DNA of 64,000 nucleotides, from positions 62,001-126,000 of the forward strand of contig CAVOSA010000012.1 of assembly GCA_963698735.1 (NCBI GenBank), read 5' to 3'. This document shows, piece after piece, positions 1 through 8,669 of this stretch. The position numbers were made by a program, and so were the translations under genes. The notes under the pieces are model-generated. The model searched no databases. It had not been told where the DNA came from and worked only from the letters and a program-made list of their open reading frames with translations. This DNA is from RPQJ01 sp963698735 (GTDB taxonomy: Bacteria; Pseudomonadota; Gammaproteobacteria; Steroidobacterales; Steroidobacteraceae). How positions within the stretch are numbered: position 1 is the first letter of the stretch; each line of letters starts with the position of its first letter.

Positions 1-585
1 AGTTGCGCGCTGGTGATGGCGCCCGTGCTCAACCTGCTGCTCAAGGCCTACGGCATCGGCGTGCCGACGGCCGACCATCCCAACCCGCTCATCGCACCGC
101 AGGCCACGCTGATGGCCTCCGTCGCCAAGGGCATGTTCGGCGGCGAGTTGCCGTGGGGCATGATCGCGATCGGAGCGATAATCGGCGTGGGCATCATCCT
201 CGTCGACGAATACCTGAAACGCCGCAACGCGCCCTTCCGCGCGCCTGTGCTCGCGGTCGCCGTCGGCATCTACCTGCCGCTCGAGCTGTCGGTGCCGATC
301 TTCCTCGGCGGCCTGATCGCCTGGCTCGTCGAACGCAAGCTCGGCATCCATGACGATTCACCCGAGGCCGAGCGCGCGAAGCAGAACGGCGTGCTGTTCG
401 CCGCCGGCCTGATCACGGGTGAAGCGCTCATGGGAATCTTCATCGCAATCCCGATCGTGATGTCGGGCAGCGCCGACGTGCTCGCGCTCGGTGCCGGCCT
501 GCAGTTCGGCGAGTGGCTCGGCCTCGCCGTCGTCGGCGCGCTCGCGCTGTTGCTGTACCGGGTCGGCGCCAGCCGGAGCGCGTGA
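1..585 (+). CDS. OPT family oligopeptide transporter, C-terminal part
   Basis: The gene is cut by the window start; 194 residues of the C-terminus are visible, in frame from base 1. The product is an inner-membrane protein with several long hydrophobic segments (around residues 50-70, 80-105, 130-155 and 165-185) separated by short charged loops such as DEYLKRRN and VERKLGIHDD. The sequence resembles the last helices of oligopeptide transporter (OPT) family proteins, which import small peptides or metal-chelate conjugates using the proton gradient. The substrate cannot be told from this fragment. It ends 45 bp before an EamA transporter gene on the same strand. Confidence 0.8.
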   Translation, partial: SCALVMAPVLNLLLKAYGIGVPTADHPNPLIAPQATLMASVAKGMFGGELPWGMIAIGAIIGVGIILVDEYLKRRNAPFRAPVLAVAVGIYLPLELSVPIFLGGLIAWLVERKLGIHDDSPEAERAKQNGVLFAAGLITGEALMGIFIAIPIVMSGSADVLALGAGLQFGEWLGLAVVGALALLLYRVGASRSA

Positions 586-630
586 CGGCAGCATCGGGAT
601 GACCCGGCGATCCGCACGGCGGCATGGACG

Positions 631-1515
631 ATGACGCGATTCAGAGCGCGCCTGTATGCATCCTTCGCCGTCGTCTACCTGGTCTGGGGTTCGAGCTTCC
701 TGGTGATTCGCGTCGGCGTCACGGACTTGCCGCCGCTGCTGTTCGCCGCGGGCCGGGCCTTCATCGGCGGCCTGGTGCTGCTCGCACTCGCGCTGTATCG
801 CGGCAACCGGCTGCCCAGCACGCGGCGTGAATGGAAGCTGCTGTGCTTTTTTTCGCTGGTGCTGATTGCCTTGAGCAGCGGCCCGGCGACGTTTGCGCTG
901 AAGCACCTGCCGTCCAACGAAGTGGCCCTGCTGAACGCGAGCCTCGCGCTCTGGATCGCCGGGCTCGGCACGCTGGGACCCAAGGGGCAGCCGCTGTCCA
1001 GGCTCAGCCTGGTCGGCCTGCTGCTGGGGTTCGCAGGCGTGGCGTTGCTGGTCTGGCCCGCAGAACTGCAGGTCACTCCGCACGTCGGCTGGCAGCTGCT
1101 GGTCCTCACCGCCGCCTTGATCTGGTCTGCCGGCACGATCTTCTACCGCAACACGACGCTGGTCATGGGCCCCATAGGATTCAACGCGATCATCATGCTG
1201 ATCGGCGGCATGGTGCTGTTCGCCGCAGGGGCCGCGGCTGGCGAACTGCCGCGGTGGCACTGGGAAGGGCGCGGCATGGCCGCGCTGGTATTCCTCGGCG
1301 TGTTCGCCTCGGCGGTGACCTACACCGCATTCACCTGGCTCATGAAAAACGCGCGCACCGATCGCGTCGCGACCTTCGCCTACGTCAACCCCGCCATTGC
1401 GACGCTGCTCGGTTGGATGGTGCTGGGCGAGACGCTCTCGCCGCAGCAGCTGCTCGGGATGCTCGTGATCCTCGGCGGTGTCGTGCTGGTGACGCTGCCG
1501 AGTCGCTTGGTCTGA
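631..1515 (+). CDS. EamA/DMT family transporter (YedA-like)
   Basis: This is a 294-residue inner-membrane protein with about ten hydrophobic segments arranged as two homologous EamA halves. The N-terminus has the typical VWGSSFL signature and the second half the matching F-T-W-L-x-K and AYVNPAIA patterns. The drug/metabolite transporter superfamily exports metabolites or amino acids; the substrate is not readable from sequence. Length fits the family. The ATG at 631 gives the full first helix; an overlapping frame at 624 is a shadow. Confidence 0.88.
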   Translation: MTRFRARLYASFAVVYLVWGSSFLVIRVGVTDLPPLLFAAGRAFIGGLVLLALALYRGNRLPSTRREWKLLCFFSLVLIALSSGPATFALKHLPSNEVALLNASLALWIAGLGTLGPKGQPLSRLSLVGLLLGFAGVALLVWPAELQVTPHVGWQLLVLTAALIWSAGTIFYRNTTLVMGPIGFNAIIMLIGGMVLFAAGAAAGELPRWHWEGRGMAALVFLGVFASAVTYTAFTWLMKNARTDRVATFAYVNPAIATLLGWMVLGETLSPQQLLGMLVILGGVVLVTLPSRLV

Positions 1516-1521
1516 CGCGAA

Positions 1522-1899
1522 TCAGCGACGGCGGGCGACGAACTTCTCGAGCTTGCCGGACGGGCCGATCAGGCTCGAGGCGGCCCACGACACGATGCTG
1601 ACGATGAGCGCCGCACCCACGGCCGTCCAGAAGCTGGAGATCGTGAAGCCCGGCACCAGCCTCGCGACGAGCCCGACCATGCCGGCGTTCAGCACCAGCA
1701 GGAACAGGCCCAGCGTGACGATGGTGATCGGCAACGTGAGGATGAAGGCGAGCGGTCGCACGAAGGCGTTGACGACGCCAAGCAGCACGGCCGCCAGCGC
1801 GAGCTGGCCCGGCGTGGTGAAATTGAGGCCGTCGAGCAACTGGTTCGCCAGCCAGAGGCCCAGCGCCGAGATCGCGGCACGCAGCAGGAATCCGACCAT
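1522..1899 (-). CDS. Four-helix membrane protein of the phage holin family IV type (YvlD-like)
   Basis: This is a 125-residue protein of four hydrophobic helices with the family-typical sequence NAFVRPL followed by LTLPITIVTLGLF. Proteins of this type (PF04020) are widespread in bacterial chromosomes and are called holin-like only by similarity; they are not evidence of a prophage. The ATG at 1899 is preferred over an upstream in-frame ATG at 1974 because an AAGGGAG Shine-Dalgarno sequence lies just upstream of it and the longer form adds a non-hydrophobic tail. It converges with the EamA gene, 6 bp away. Confidence 0.85.
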   Translation of the reverse strand: MVGFLLRAAISALGLWLANQLLDGLNFTTPGQLALAAVLLGVVNAFVRPLAFILTLPITIVTLGLFLLVLNAGMVGLVARLVPGFTISSFWTAVGAALIVSIVSWAASSLIGPSGKLEKFVARRR

Positions 1900-2013
1900 G
1901 ATTGAAGCTCCCTTCGAGCCGGCGACCCGGCGCGCCGTTGGTTGACCTGCGGGCGATGGTAATGGAATCTGCACGCCGTCACATCACCCCGGCCGCGCCG
2001 GAATCGAGGAGCC

Positions 2014-2403
2014 ATGGAATTCGTCGCCATCGTCGCCGTGCTGGCGCTGCTGCAGTACATCTGGTTCGCGATCCTGGTCGGGCAGGCCCGCGGCAAGTTC
2101 GGCGTGAACGGTCCGGCGGTGACGGGTCACCCGGTCTTCGAACGTTACTTCCGCGTGCAGATGAACACGCTGGAGCTGCTGATCGCGCTGCTGCCGGGAC
2201 TCTGGCTGTTCGCGCATTACGTCAGCGCAACCTGGGCGGCGATCCTCGGCGCCGTCTACCTCGTGGGACGCTTCGTGTACCTGCGGAGCTACGTCGCGGA
2301 CCCGGCGAAGCGCGGCGCTGGTTTCGGCCTGAGCATGTTCCCGATCCTCGGGTTGCTGCTCGGCGCCCTGGTGGGCGCGGGGCTAGCGCTTCTGCGCGGC
2401 TGA
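2014..2403 (+). CDS. MAPEG family membrane protein
   Basis: This 129-residue protein has four transmembrane helices and the MAPEG-type pattern: an N-terminal helix, a loop containing GHPVFERYFRVQMNTLE, and later GRFVYLRSYVADPAKRG. MAPEG proteins are integral membrane glutathione-dependent or eicosanoid-type enzymes; bacterial members are mostly uncharacterised. Its last 21 bp overlap the 3' end of the convergent protease gene. Upstream GAGGAGCC precedes the ATG and supports this start. Confidence 0.87.
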   Translation: MEFVAIVAVLALLQYIWFAILVGQARGKFGVNGPAVTGHPVFERYFRVQMNTLELLIALLPGLWLFAHYVSATWAAILGAVYLVGRFVYLRSYVADPAKRGAGFGLSMFPILGLLLGALVGAGLALLRG

Positions 2404-3660
2404 GGCCGGCCTGGCCGCGGCGTAGTGGGTGCCGAGGCCACGATCCTTCAGGTACTGCAACGCGGTGAGCACGGCGGCGTCCTGCATCGGCGGGACCGGC
2501 GTGCGCACGGGCTGCTCGCCGTCGAGCGGCCCGATCGCGATGTCGGGCTCGAGCCCGCGCTCGTGGATCGACGTGCCCGCCGGCGTGAAGTAAAGCGAGG
2601 TCGTGAGCTTCAGCGCCTGACCATCGCGCAACGGGATGACGGTCTGCACCGAACCCTTGCCGAAGGTGCGCTCGCCCATCAGCGTCGCGCGGCCGTGATC
2701 ACGCAGCGCGCCGGCGACGATCTCCGAGCCCGAGGCCGAGCCACCGTCGACCAGCACGACGAGCGGCTGGCCGTCGAGCGCGTCCCCCGGCGTGGCTGAC
2801 ATCTCGAAGCGCGACTCGGGCGTGCGGCCATCGGCACGCACGATCACGCCGTCGTCGAGAAAAGCGTCGGCGACGCTGACCGCGGATTCGAGCACGCCGC
2901 CGGGGTTGCCGCGCAGGTCGAGCACCAATCCGCGCAAGGGATGGAACGCGGCCTTGGGCGCATGGTGCACGAGGCTCGAAAGCGCCGCCACGAGATCGTC
3001 GGGTGTCGAATCGCTGAACTGAGTGATGCGCACGTAACCGAAGTCGCCGGGCAGCGGCTCGGCGCGCACGGAATGCACGTGCACCTCGCCGCGCTCGAGC
3101 GTGAACAGCAGCGGCTCGGGTTCTCCCGGGCGCCCCACCGCGAGACGCACCTGCGTGCCCGGCACGCCGCGCATGCGGCCGATCGTTTCCTCGAGCTTGT
3201 CGGCCGCGACCGGCCGGCCGTTCACGGCCAGCACCACGTCACCGGAGCGGACGCCAGCCCTGGCGGCCGGCGAACCTTCGATGGGGGTCACGACGACGAC
3301 ACGACCGTCGGCAGCCGATACTTCGATGCCGACCCCTGTGTAGCTGCCGGTGGTCGTGGCTCGCATTTCGTCGTACTCGGCAGCGTCGAGAAAGGCTGAA
3401 TGCGGATCGAGGTTGGCGATGACGCCCTTGACGGCCGCTTCGTCGAACGCGCCGTCGGGGACCGGCTCGACATACTCGCGACGGACGCGCGCCACGACCT
3501 CATCCAGGAGTTCGTGGCCCGCCACCGCGTTCGCAGCCCGCGCCGAGACCGCCGGGGCGACGGCGGGTGGCGTGGCTAGCCACTGCGGCGCACGGGCGAG
3601 GCCGTAGCCGAGGGCGACGCCGGCCGCGGCGGCCAGCAGGAGAGGCGAACGGGGGTTCAC
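2383..3660 (-). CDS. S41 family C-terminal processing peptidase
   Basis: This 425-residue exported protease probably acts in the periplasm. An N-terminal hydrophobic stretch (about residues 5-22) is a signal or anchor. A PDZ domain follows (GVGIEV, later SPAARAGVRSGDVVLAVNG). The S41 core has the NPGG loop, the nucleophile motif GGSASGSEI and the general-base lysine in TFGKGSVQ. Members cleave the C-termini of cell-envelope proteins, including peptidoglycan hydrolases. The gene follows the GGDEF/EAL gene with a 5-bp gap, and an EnvC-like gene lies further upstream on the same strand, so a cell-wall role is likely. The protein is not truncated. Confidence 0.93.
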   Translation of the reverse strand: MNPRSPLLLAAAAGVALGYGLARAPQWLATPPAVAPAVSARAANAVAGHELLDEVVARVRREYVEPVPDGAFDEAAVKGVIANLDPHSAFLDAAEYDEMRATTTGSYTGVGIEVSAADGRVVVVTPIEGSPAARAGVRSGDVVLAVNGRPVAADKLEETIGRMRGVPGTQVRLAVGRPGEPEPLLFTLERGEVHVHSVRAEPLPGDFGYVRITQFSDSTPDDLVAALSSLVHHAPKAAFHPLRGLVLDLRGNPGGVLESAVSVADAFLDDGVIVRADGRTPESRFEMSATPGDALDGQPLVVLVDGGSASGSEIVAGALRDHGRATLMGERTFGKGSVQTVIPLRDGQALKLTTSLYFTPAGTSIHERGLEPDIAIGPLDGEQPVRTPVPPMQDAAVLTALQYLKDRGLGTHYAAARPASAAQKR

Positions 3661-3665
3661 GGGAG

Positions 3666-5900
3666 TCAGACGGCTCGCGACTGTGCGGGGCCGTCCATGT
3701 TAGCGGCATTGAGCACGGCCAGCACCATCTCGATGGGCGCGGGGCGACCGATCGAGAACCCCTGGCCGTAGTCCACCCCCAGGGCACGGATGGCCTCGCA
3801 GATCGCGTCGCTTTCGACACATTCCGCCACGGTAATCAGCTTCATCGCCCGGGCGAGCTGCACGATCGCGCTCAGCATCGCCTGCGAGCGGCTGTCGGTC
3901 ACCACGTCGCGCACGAAACTGCCGTCGATCTTCAGGTGGGTCACCGGCAGGGTCTTCAGGTAGGTCAGCGAACTGAGGCCGCGGCCGAAATCGTCGAGCG
4001 CGACGTCGCAGCCCAGCTCGCGCAGGCGGCGGAGCAGGGTCTCCGCCCGGACGATGTTGGCGACGGCCGCCGTCTCGGTGACCTCGAATGAAAGCAGCCC
4101 GCGCGGCAGCTGGCTCTCGCGCAGCGCCGTGTCCATGAAGGCGGCAAAATCGGCGTCGCCGAGCGACTGGCCGGAAATGTTGACCGCGAAGCAGGCCTGC
4201 ATTTCGTGCAGCCGCGCCGCGTGCGGTGTCAGCAGCTCGATCACCCGCCGCACGACCCAGCGGTCGATCGCCGGCGCGAGCTGGTAACGCTCGGCGGCGG
4301 AGAGGAATTTCTCGGGCGGCACGCTGTCGCCGGTTTCGTCGGTCATGCGCAGCAGCAACTCGAATTTCGGCGTTGCCGGCGCGCCGTTCAAGGGCTCGAT
4401 GGTCTGCGCTTCGAGCTGGAAGCGCTGCTCGAGCAGCGCCGAGCGCACGGTCCCGACCAGCGCGATGTCGGTGAACCTGCGCATGATGCTCTGGTCGTTG
4501 TCGAAATAGCTCTCGACGCGATTGCGGCCATGGTCCTTGGCCGCCTTGCAGGCAATCTCGGCGGAGGCCAGCGCGTGCGCAAGCCCGTTCTCGCCCTCGC
4601 CCAGGCTGGCAACGCCGAAGCTGGCCGTGACGTCCACCTGCTGGCGCTCACCCGGAAAGCCAAGTTGCTCGAACGCGCGCCGCAGGTTGTCGGCAATGCC
4701 GTGGGTCGTGTCCACCGACGACTCGGGCACGAAGATCGCGAAGCGGTCGCCGGAGATCCGCGATGCGAGCATGCGTGGCGAAAGGCTCTGCCGGATGACC
4801 TCGGCGATGCGCACGATCACCGAATCGCCGACGTGCATGCCGAGGTTCTCGTTCAGCAGGTGCAGGCGGTCGATGTCGATATAGATGACGCAGTTTTCCT
4901 TGCGCAGGACTTCGGGCGTCAGGGCGGCCTGTATGCGCTTCTCGAACGCGGGCCGCGTGAGCAGGCCCGTCGCCGGATCGTAGGAGTTGAGCAGGATGTA
5001 GGCGACGCGTCGCCCGAGCAGCTCGACGATGCGCACCTGGCGCAGGTCGAAGTCCGGGGCGCGCAGTTCCTTGAAGAGCACGAGCACGCCGTGCACGCGC
5101 TGCGCCCCGTGCATGACCGGGCAGGCGAGGATCTTGTATGGAATGTTCGCGAACGGCCCCGACACGTGCGGGGTGTTCGAGGTCATCGTCTGCCGGTGCA
5201 GCTGACCCCAGCCGAGCAGCTGGCGATGGGTGCGCGTGAGAATCTCGGCGCCGGCGCGTGGCGGCGTGTCCAGCGCGGTACGGCACACGGCGATGTTCTT
5301 GTCGGGAATCAGCAACGCGCCGACGGCGCAGTCGAGATGGTTGACGCAGCCCTGGACCAGCTTCGCGAAATCGTCGGTCGCGTTGCCGCCCTCAGACTCC
5401 TCCTGCGCCGCGCCAAGCAGCAGCTCGAGGTCGCGGTCGCGGACGACGAGGCTGCGCTGCAGGTCGCCGATGCTCGACTGCGAAGCGAGTTCGCGCTCCA
5501 GGCAATGCAGGGCCGGACGCAGCAGTCCGTGCACGAGCGTGAACGGTCGCGGCTCACGGTTCGATTCGCGGCTCACCATGGCCACGCTGCCGAGCATTGC
5601 CCCGGCCTCGTCGCGCAGCATGAAGAGATAGGCGATCTGCTCGCCGGGCAGCGGTTCCGCCAGACCCGCGCCGATTGCGCCGGACGAGGCGAGTTCTGCG
5701 GTCTGTGCACGCTGTAACAGGGCCTGCAGGTCCGTGACGTCGTTGTCCTCGCTGGCCCAGACGGTCTCGCCCATACGGTCGTAGACGACGATCGTGTGGG
5801 CGCGCGGCAGCAGCATCTTGAGCAGCTGGCCGTACGGATCCAGGGACGTGCCGCTGAGGGGCACTGACACCTCGGACAGTATTTCTGCGCGTGAAGCCAT
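3666..5900 (-). CDS. GGDEF/EAL domain protein with GAF-like N-terminus
   Basis: The protein has 744 residues and no obvious membrane segment, so it is probably cytoplasmic. Residues about 1-290 form sensory regions, the second GAF-like (GALLIPDK, then VHGVLVLFKEL). A GGDEF domain follows, but its signature reads SGDRF instead of GGDEF, so diguanylate cyclase activity is doubtful. The C-terminal EAL domain has ELLLR in place of EALLR yet keeps the family acidic and basic residues (NISGQSL, FEVTET, LDDFGRG, LKIDGSF, AECVE, YGQGF), so c-di-GMP hydrolysis is plausible. It sits between the EnvC-like gene and the S41 protease, on the same strand, and is probably co-transcribed with the protease. 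Confidence 0.92.
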   Translation of the reverse strand: MASRAEILSEVSVPLSGTSLDPYGQLLKMLLPRAHTIVVYDRMGETVWASEDNDVTDLQALLQRAQTAELASSGAIGAGLAEPLPGEQIAYLFMLRDEAGAMLGSVAMVSRESNREPRPFTLVHGLLRPALHCLERELASQSSIGDLQRSLVVRDRDLELLLGAAQEESEGGNATDDFAKLVQGCVNHLDCAVGALLIPDKNIAVCRTALDTPPRAGAEILTRTHRQLLGWGQLHRQTMTSNTPHVSGPFANIPYKILACPVMHGAQRVHGVLVLFKELRAPDFDLRQVRIVELLGRRVAYILLNSYDPATGLLTRPAFEKRIQAALTPEVLRKENCVIYIDIDRLHLLNENLGMHVGDSVIVRIAEVIRQSLSPRMLASRISGDRFAIFVPESSVDTTHGIADNLRRAFEQLGFPGERQQVDVTASFGVASLGEGENGLAHALASAEIACKAAKDHGRNRVESYFDNDQSIMRRFTDIALVGTVRSALLEQRFQLEAQTIEPLNGAPATPKFELLLRMTDETGDSVPPEKFLSAAERYQLAPAIDRWVVRRVIELLTPHAARLHEMQACFAVNISGQSLGDADFAAFMDTALRESQLPRGLLSFEVTETAAVANIVRAETLLRRLRELGCDVALDDFGRGLSSLTYLKTLPVTHLKIDGSFVRDVVTDSRSQAMLSAIVQLARAMKLITVAECVESDAICEAIRALGVDYGQGFSIGRPAPIEMVLAVLNAANMDGPAQSRAV

Positions 5901-5986
5901 CGGTCCCGGCCCATCCCCTGGGCATCGAACTTGATCTGGAACGGAATGATCCAGAAAAAGGGGGGGCTGAAACCGTGATGCAGGCC

Positions 5987-7258
5987 CTACTTCCGAGTGA
6001 GCCAGGTCTGGGGATCCACAGGTGTCCTGCCGCGTCGCACTTCGAAGTAGAGCGCGGGCTGGCTGTGCCCGCCGGAGTCGCCGACCGATCCGATCACGTC
6101 ACCCGCGGCAACCGGGTCGCCGACCTTGCGGAACAGTTCTTCATTGTGGCCGTACAGGGACATGTAGCCGCCGCCGTGGTCGATGACGAGCATCAGGCCC
6201 ATACCGGGCAGCCAGTCGCCGTAGACGACGCGCCCACCATAGGGCGCGCGCACCCGTGCGCCGCGCTCGGTGCCGATGAGCATTCCCTGCCAGCGCATCG
6301 AGCCGCCCGCCCGGGACTGGCCGAATTTCGCCAGGACCGTGCCGTCCTGCACCGGCCAGGGCAACTTGCCGCGCAGGGGCTCGAACGGCGCCTGCCTGGC
6401 CACACCGCCCCCCCCGGCCCCACTGGACCCTTTGCGCGCAGACTCGGCCTGCGCGCGGTCAATGGCCCTGCGCAGGTCGGCAATCAGCTTCTCCAGCGAC
6501 CTTGCCTGCGACTGCAGTCGCTTCAGCTCACCGCCCTGCGACTTGATCTGCCGGTCGATGGCGCCCACGGCCTGCGCGCGCTTGTCCTGGGAAGACTTGA
6601 GGTCGGCCACGCGTTGCGCGCGCTGCTGCTCGAGCGACTCGAGCCGGGTTCGCTCGGCGACGATCTTCTCGCGGACCAGCGCGAGGTGCTCGAGCTTGTC
6701 CTGGATCCCCTCGATGCGCGCGGCGCGCGCCCGGCCGAAGTACCCGTAGTACGCCAGCATGCGCCCGAAACTGGTCGGATCCTCTTGATTCAAAAGAAGT
6801 TTCAGCTGTTCCTCGCGACCGTTGACATAGGCCGTGCGCAACTCGCCCGCGAGCGCGGCCCGCTCGCCGTCGAGGTCCTGCTCCTGGCGCGCCTGCTCCG
6901 TTTCCAGGTCGCGCACGCGAGCCTCCGCGGCCAGCCGCTGCGCGCGGATCTCGTCAAGCTCCTTGCGGGCAGACTGGACGCCCAGCTCCGCCTCGCGCAG
7001 CTGCACCGACAGCTTGTCGCGCTTCTGCACGTCCTCGTTGACCGACTTGCGGACCTTCTCGATGCGCTGGTTGAGCTTGCGCAGCTCAGCCTCTTTCTGT
7101 GCCGGGGTCTGTTTGACGGCAGCGGCAACCGGTCCAGTGCCCAGCACGGTCAGGAGGGCCAGGCACGCCAGCCCAAGCGCCATGCGCGCAGCGACGCGCG
7201 GCGACAGCCGGGCGGCCAGGGCCTTCCAGGTCAAGGCTTTGGGCGGGATTGCAGGCAT
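5987..7258 (-). CDS. envC: EnvC-like murein hydrolase activator (degenerate M23)
   Basis: The 423-residue exported protein has a hydrophobic N-terminal segment (about residues 25-47), a long coiled coil (about 50-280, rich in E, K, R and Q heptads) and a C-terminal LytM/M23 domain. The zinc-binding positions are largely lost: the first motif reads MRWQG where active enzymes have H-x-G-x-D, and the final HxH motif reads LYFEVR. This matches EnvC-type activators, which stimulate N-acetylmuramyl-L-alanine amidases at the division septum rather than cutting murein themselves. The divergent rhodanese gene starts 114 bp away. Assignment to EnvC rather than another LytM factor rests on coiled coil plus degenerate domain. 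Confidence 0.88.
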   Translation of the reverse strand: MPAIPPKALTWKALAARLSPRVAARMALGLACLALLTVLGTGPVAAAVKQTPAQKEAELRKLNQRIEKVRKSVNEDVQKRDKLSVQLREAELGVQSARKELDEIRAQRLAAEARVRDLETEQARQEQDLDGERAALAGELRTAYVNGREEQLKLLLNQEDPTSFGRMLAYYGYFGRARAARIEGIQDKLEHLALVREKIVAERTRLESLEQQRAQRVADLKSSQDKRAQAVGAIDRQIKSQGGELKRLQSQARSLEKLIADLRRAIDRAQAESARKGSSGAGGGGVARQAPFEPLRGKLPWPVQDGTVLAKFGQSRAGGSMRWQGMLIGTERGARVRAPYGGRVVYGDWLPGMGLMLVIDHGGGYMSLYGHNEELFRKVGDPVAAGDVIGSVGDSGGHSQPALYFEVRRGRTPVDPQTWLTRK

Positions 7259-7337
7259 CAGGCGGCTTTTCAGACGAGTCTCAGCAGGGCGCGTGGCGAC
7301 AAAATCCGCGCAAGTCTAGCCTGTCGGCGCGGGCTGC

Positions 7338-7343
7338 TATAAT
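7338..7343 (+). promoter_or_regulatory. Candidate -10 element (TATAAT) upstream of the rhodanese gene
   Basis: A perfect TATAAT lies 28 bp before the ATG at 7372 in otherwise GC-rich DNA. The expected -35 position (about 7315-7320, TCTAGC) is a poor match, so only the -10 is convincing. It would drive the rhodanese-grxC-secB-gpsA run. Confidence 0.5.
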
Positions 7344-7371
7344 CCGCGCCCCCTTTTTCCCGGTCTCCCTG

Positions 7372-7830
7372 ATGGATCGTCTCCTCGAATATGCCACCCG
7401 GCACCCGCTGCTCCTGGGCGGTACGGTGGTCCTCGCGCTGGCCGTGGCAGCGTATGAATTCAGCCGGGCCCGCAGTGGCGGACAGGCCGTCGGACCGACC
7501 GAAGCGGTGCGCCTGATGAACCAGGGCGCGGTCCTGGTCGACGTGCGGACCCAGGCCGAATACGACGCCGGCCACATCCTCGACTCGCGGCACGTGCCGC
7601 AGGAGCAGGTTGCGCAGGCGGCCGAGACGCTCAAGCGCTACAAGGACAAAGTCGTGATCGCATGTTGCGAAAGCGGCATGCGCTCCGGTGCGGCCGCGCG
7701 GGTACTGAAGGCACAGGGCTTCACCAACGTGGTCAACCTGCGCGGCGGCCTGCAGGCCTGGCGCGCGGAGAACCTGCCGCTGGTCAAAGAAGGCGGCGGC
7801 AAGGGCAAATCGGGCGGAGCGAAGTCATGA
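7372..7830 (+). CDS. Membrane-anchored rhodanese-like domain protein
   Basis: The 152-residue protein has one N-terminal transmembrane helix (about residues 13-30) followed by a single rhodanese domain. The active-site loop is C-E-S-G-M-R-S with the catalytic cysteine at about residue 99, so persulfide or sulfur-transfer chemistry is possible. In many gammaproteobacteria the same small rhodanese precedes grxC and secB, as here. The ATG at 7372 is chosen because the longer upstream frame would run through the candidate -10 element. The stop overlaps the grxC start by 4 bp (ATGA). Confidence 0.9.
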   Translation: MDRLLEYATRHPLLLGGTVVLALAVAAYEFSRARSGGQAVGPTEAVRLMNQGAVLVDVRTQAEYDAGHILDSRHVPQEQVAQAAETLKRYKDKVVIACCESGMRSGAAARVLKAQGFTNVVNLRGGLQAWRAENLPLVKEGGGKGKSGGAKS

Positions 7831-8102
7831 CCGACGCGGCTCATGCGGAGATCGTCATGTACTCGACGGGCTGGTGCCCGTATTGCGACCGCGCGCGCGG
7901 CCTGCTGGAACGCAAGGGCGTCGCATTCAGCGAGATCAAGGTGGACGAGGACCCCATGCAGCGCGACGTCATGCTGAAGCGCAGCGGCGGCCGGCGCACC
8001 GTACCGCAGATTTTCATCGGCGACCGCCTGGTGGGCGGTTTCGACGACCTCTATGCCCTCGACAAGGCCGGCGAGCTCGACAAGCTGCTCGGCCGCGCCT
8101 GA
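7827..8102 (+). CDS. grxC: Glutaredoxin 3
   Basis: This 91-residue cytoplasmic thiol oxidoreductase reduces disulfides and mixed glutathione disulfides. The dithiol active site CPYC is at residues 17-20, and the glutathione-binding features TVPQIFI and GGFDDLYALD are present. Length is normal for GrxC. The start overlaps the rhodanese stop by 4 bp, indicating translational coupling, and secB begins 28 bp downstream. Confidence 0.96.
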   Translation: MTDAAHAEIVMYSTGWCPYCDRARGLLERKGVAFSEIKVDEDPMQRDVMLKRSGGRRTVPQIFIGDRLVGGFDDLYALDKAGELDKLLGRA

Positions 8103-8130
8103 ACAACGCAGCAACAAGGAATCCTTCGCG

Positions 8131-8622
8131 ATGACCGACCAGAACGCCCAGACGCCCGCCGTCGATCCCCATGCCCCGGTGGTGACGCCGCAGGTGGTCT
8201 ACCTCAAGGACTGCTCTTTCGAATCGCCGCAAGGCCCGTTCGTCGGCGGCCTCGAGGGCCAGCCGGCCGTGAACCTCAACATCTCCACGCGCGCCAGCGC
8301 GCTCGCGCAGGACCTGCACGAAGTCGTCGTGCAAGTGCACCTCGAAGCCAAGGCCGGCGACAAGGTCGTGTGGCTGCTCGAGCTGCAGCAGGCGGGTGCA
8401 TTCGTGATCAAGAACCTCTCCGCGCCCGACCTCGCGCAGGTCCTGTCGATCATGGCGCCGAACTACCTGCTCTCCTACGCCCGTTCCACGGTATCCGAGC
8501 TGGTGACGAAGGGCGGCTTCCCGCCGTTCCTGCTGCCGCTCGTGACGTTCGAAGCGCTGCACGCCCGCGCCGCCCAGCAGGCTGCCGCCGTGCAGGCCGG
8601 CGGCCCGGCGACGGTCAACTGA
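8131..8622 (+). CDS. secB: Protein-export chaperone SecB
   Basis: This 163-residue cytoplasmic chaperone forms tetramers, holds precursors unfolded and passes them to SecA. Family features include the QVVYLKDCSFESP segment near residue 20, the DKVVWLLELQQAG strand and the NYLLSYAR-x-TVSELVTKGGFPPFLL region. The ATG at 8131 has AAGGA upstream and gives the standard length; a longer in-frame start at 8053 would lie inside grxC. It is in one run with grxC and gpsA. Confidence 0.97.
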   Translation: MTDQNAQTPAVDPHAPVVTPQVVYLKDCSFESPQGPFVGGLEGQPAVNLNISTRASALAQDLHEVVVQVHLEAKAGDKVVWLLELQQAGAFVIKNLSAPDLAQVLSIMAPNYLLSYARSTVSELVTKGGFPPFLLPLVTFEALHARAAQQAAAVQAGGPATVN

Positions 8623-8669
8623 TAACGCGCTAGAGTCGCATCCCAGGCGCTCGAACGAGGGAGGCCCGC

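Noticed and set aside
1522..1899. Holin-family protein considered as evidence of a prophage
   Set aside because: No other phage genes are nearby, and chromosomal proteins of this family are common.
4206..5717. Long plus-strand open frame of 503 codons
   Set aside because: It is antisense to the GGDEF/EAL gene, is rich in R, A, H and Q as expected for GC-rich shadow frames, and has no recognisable domain.
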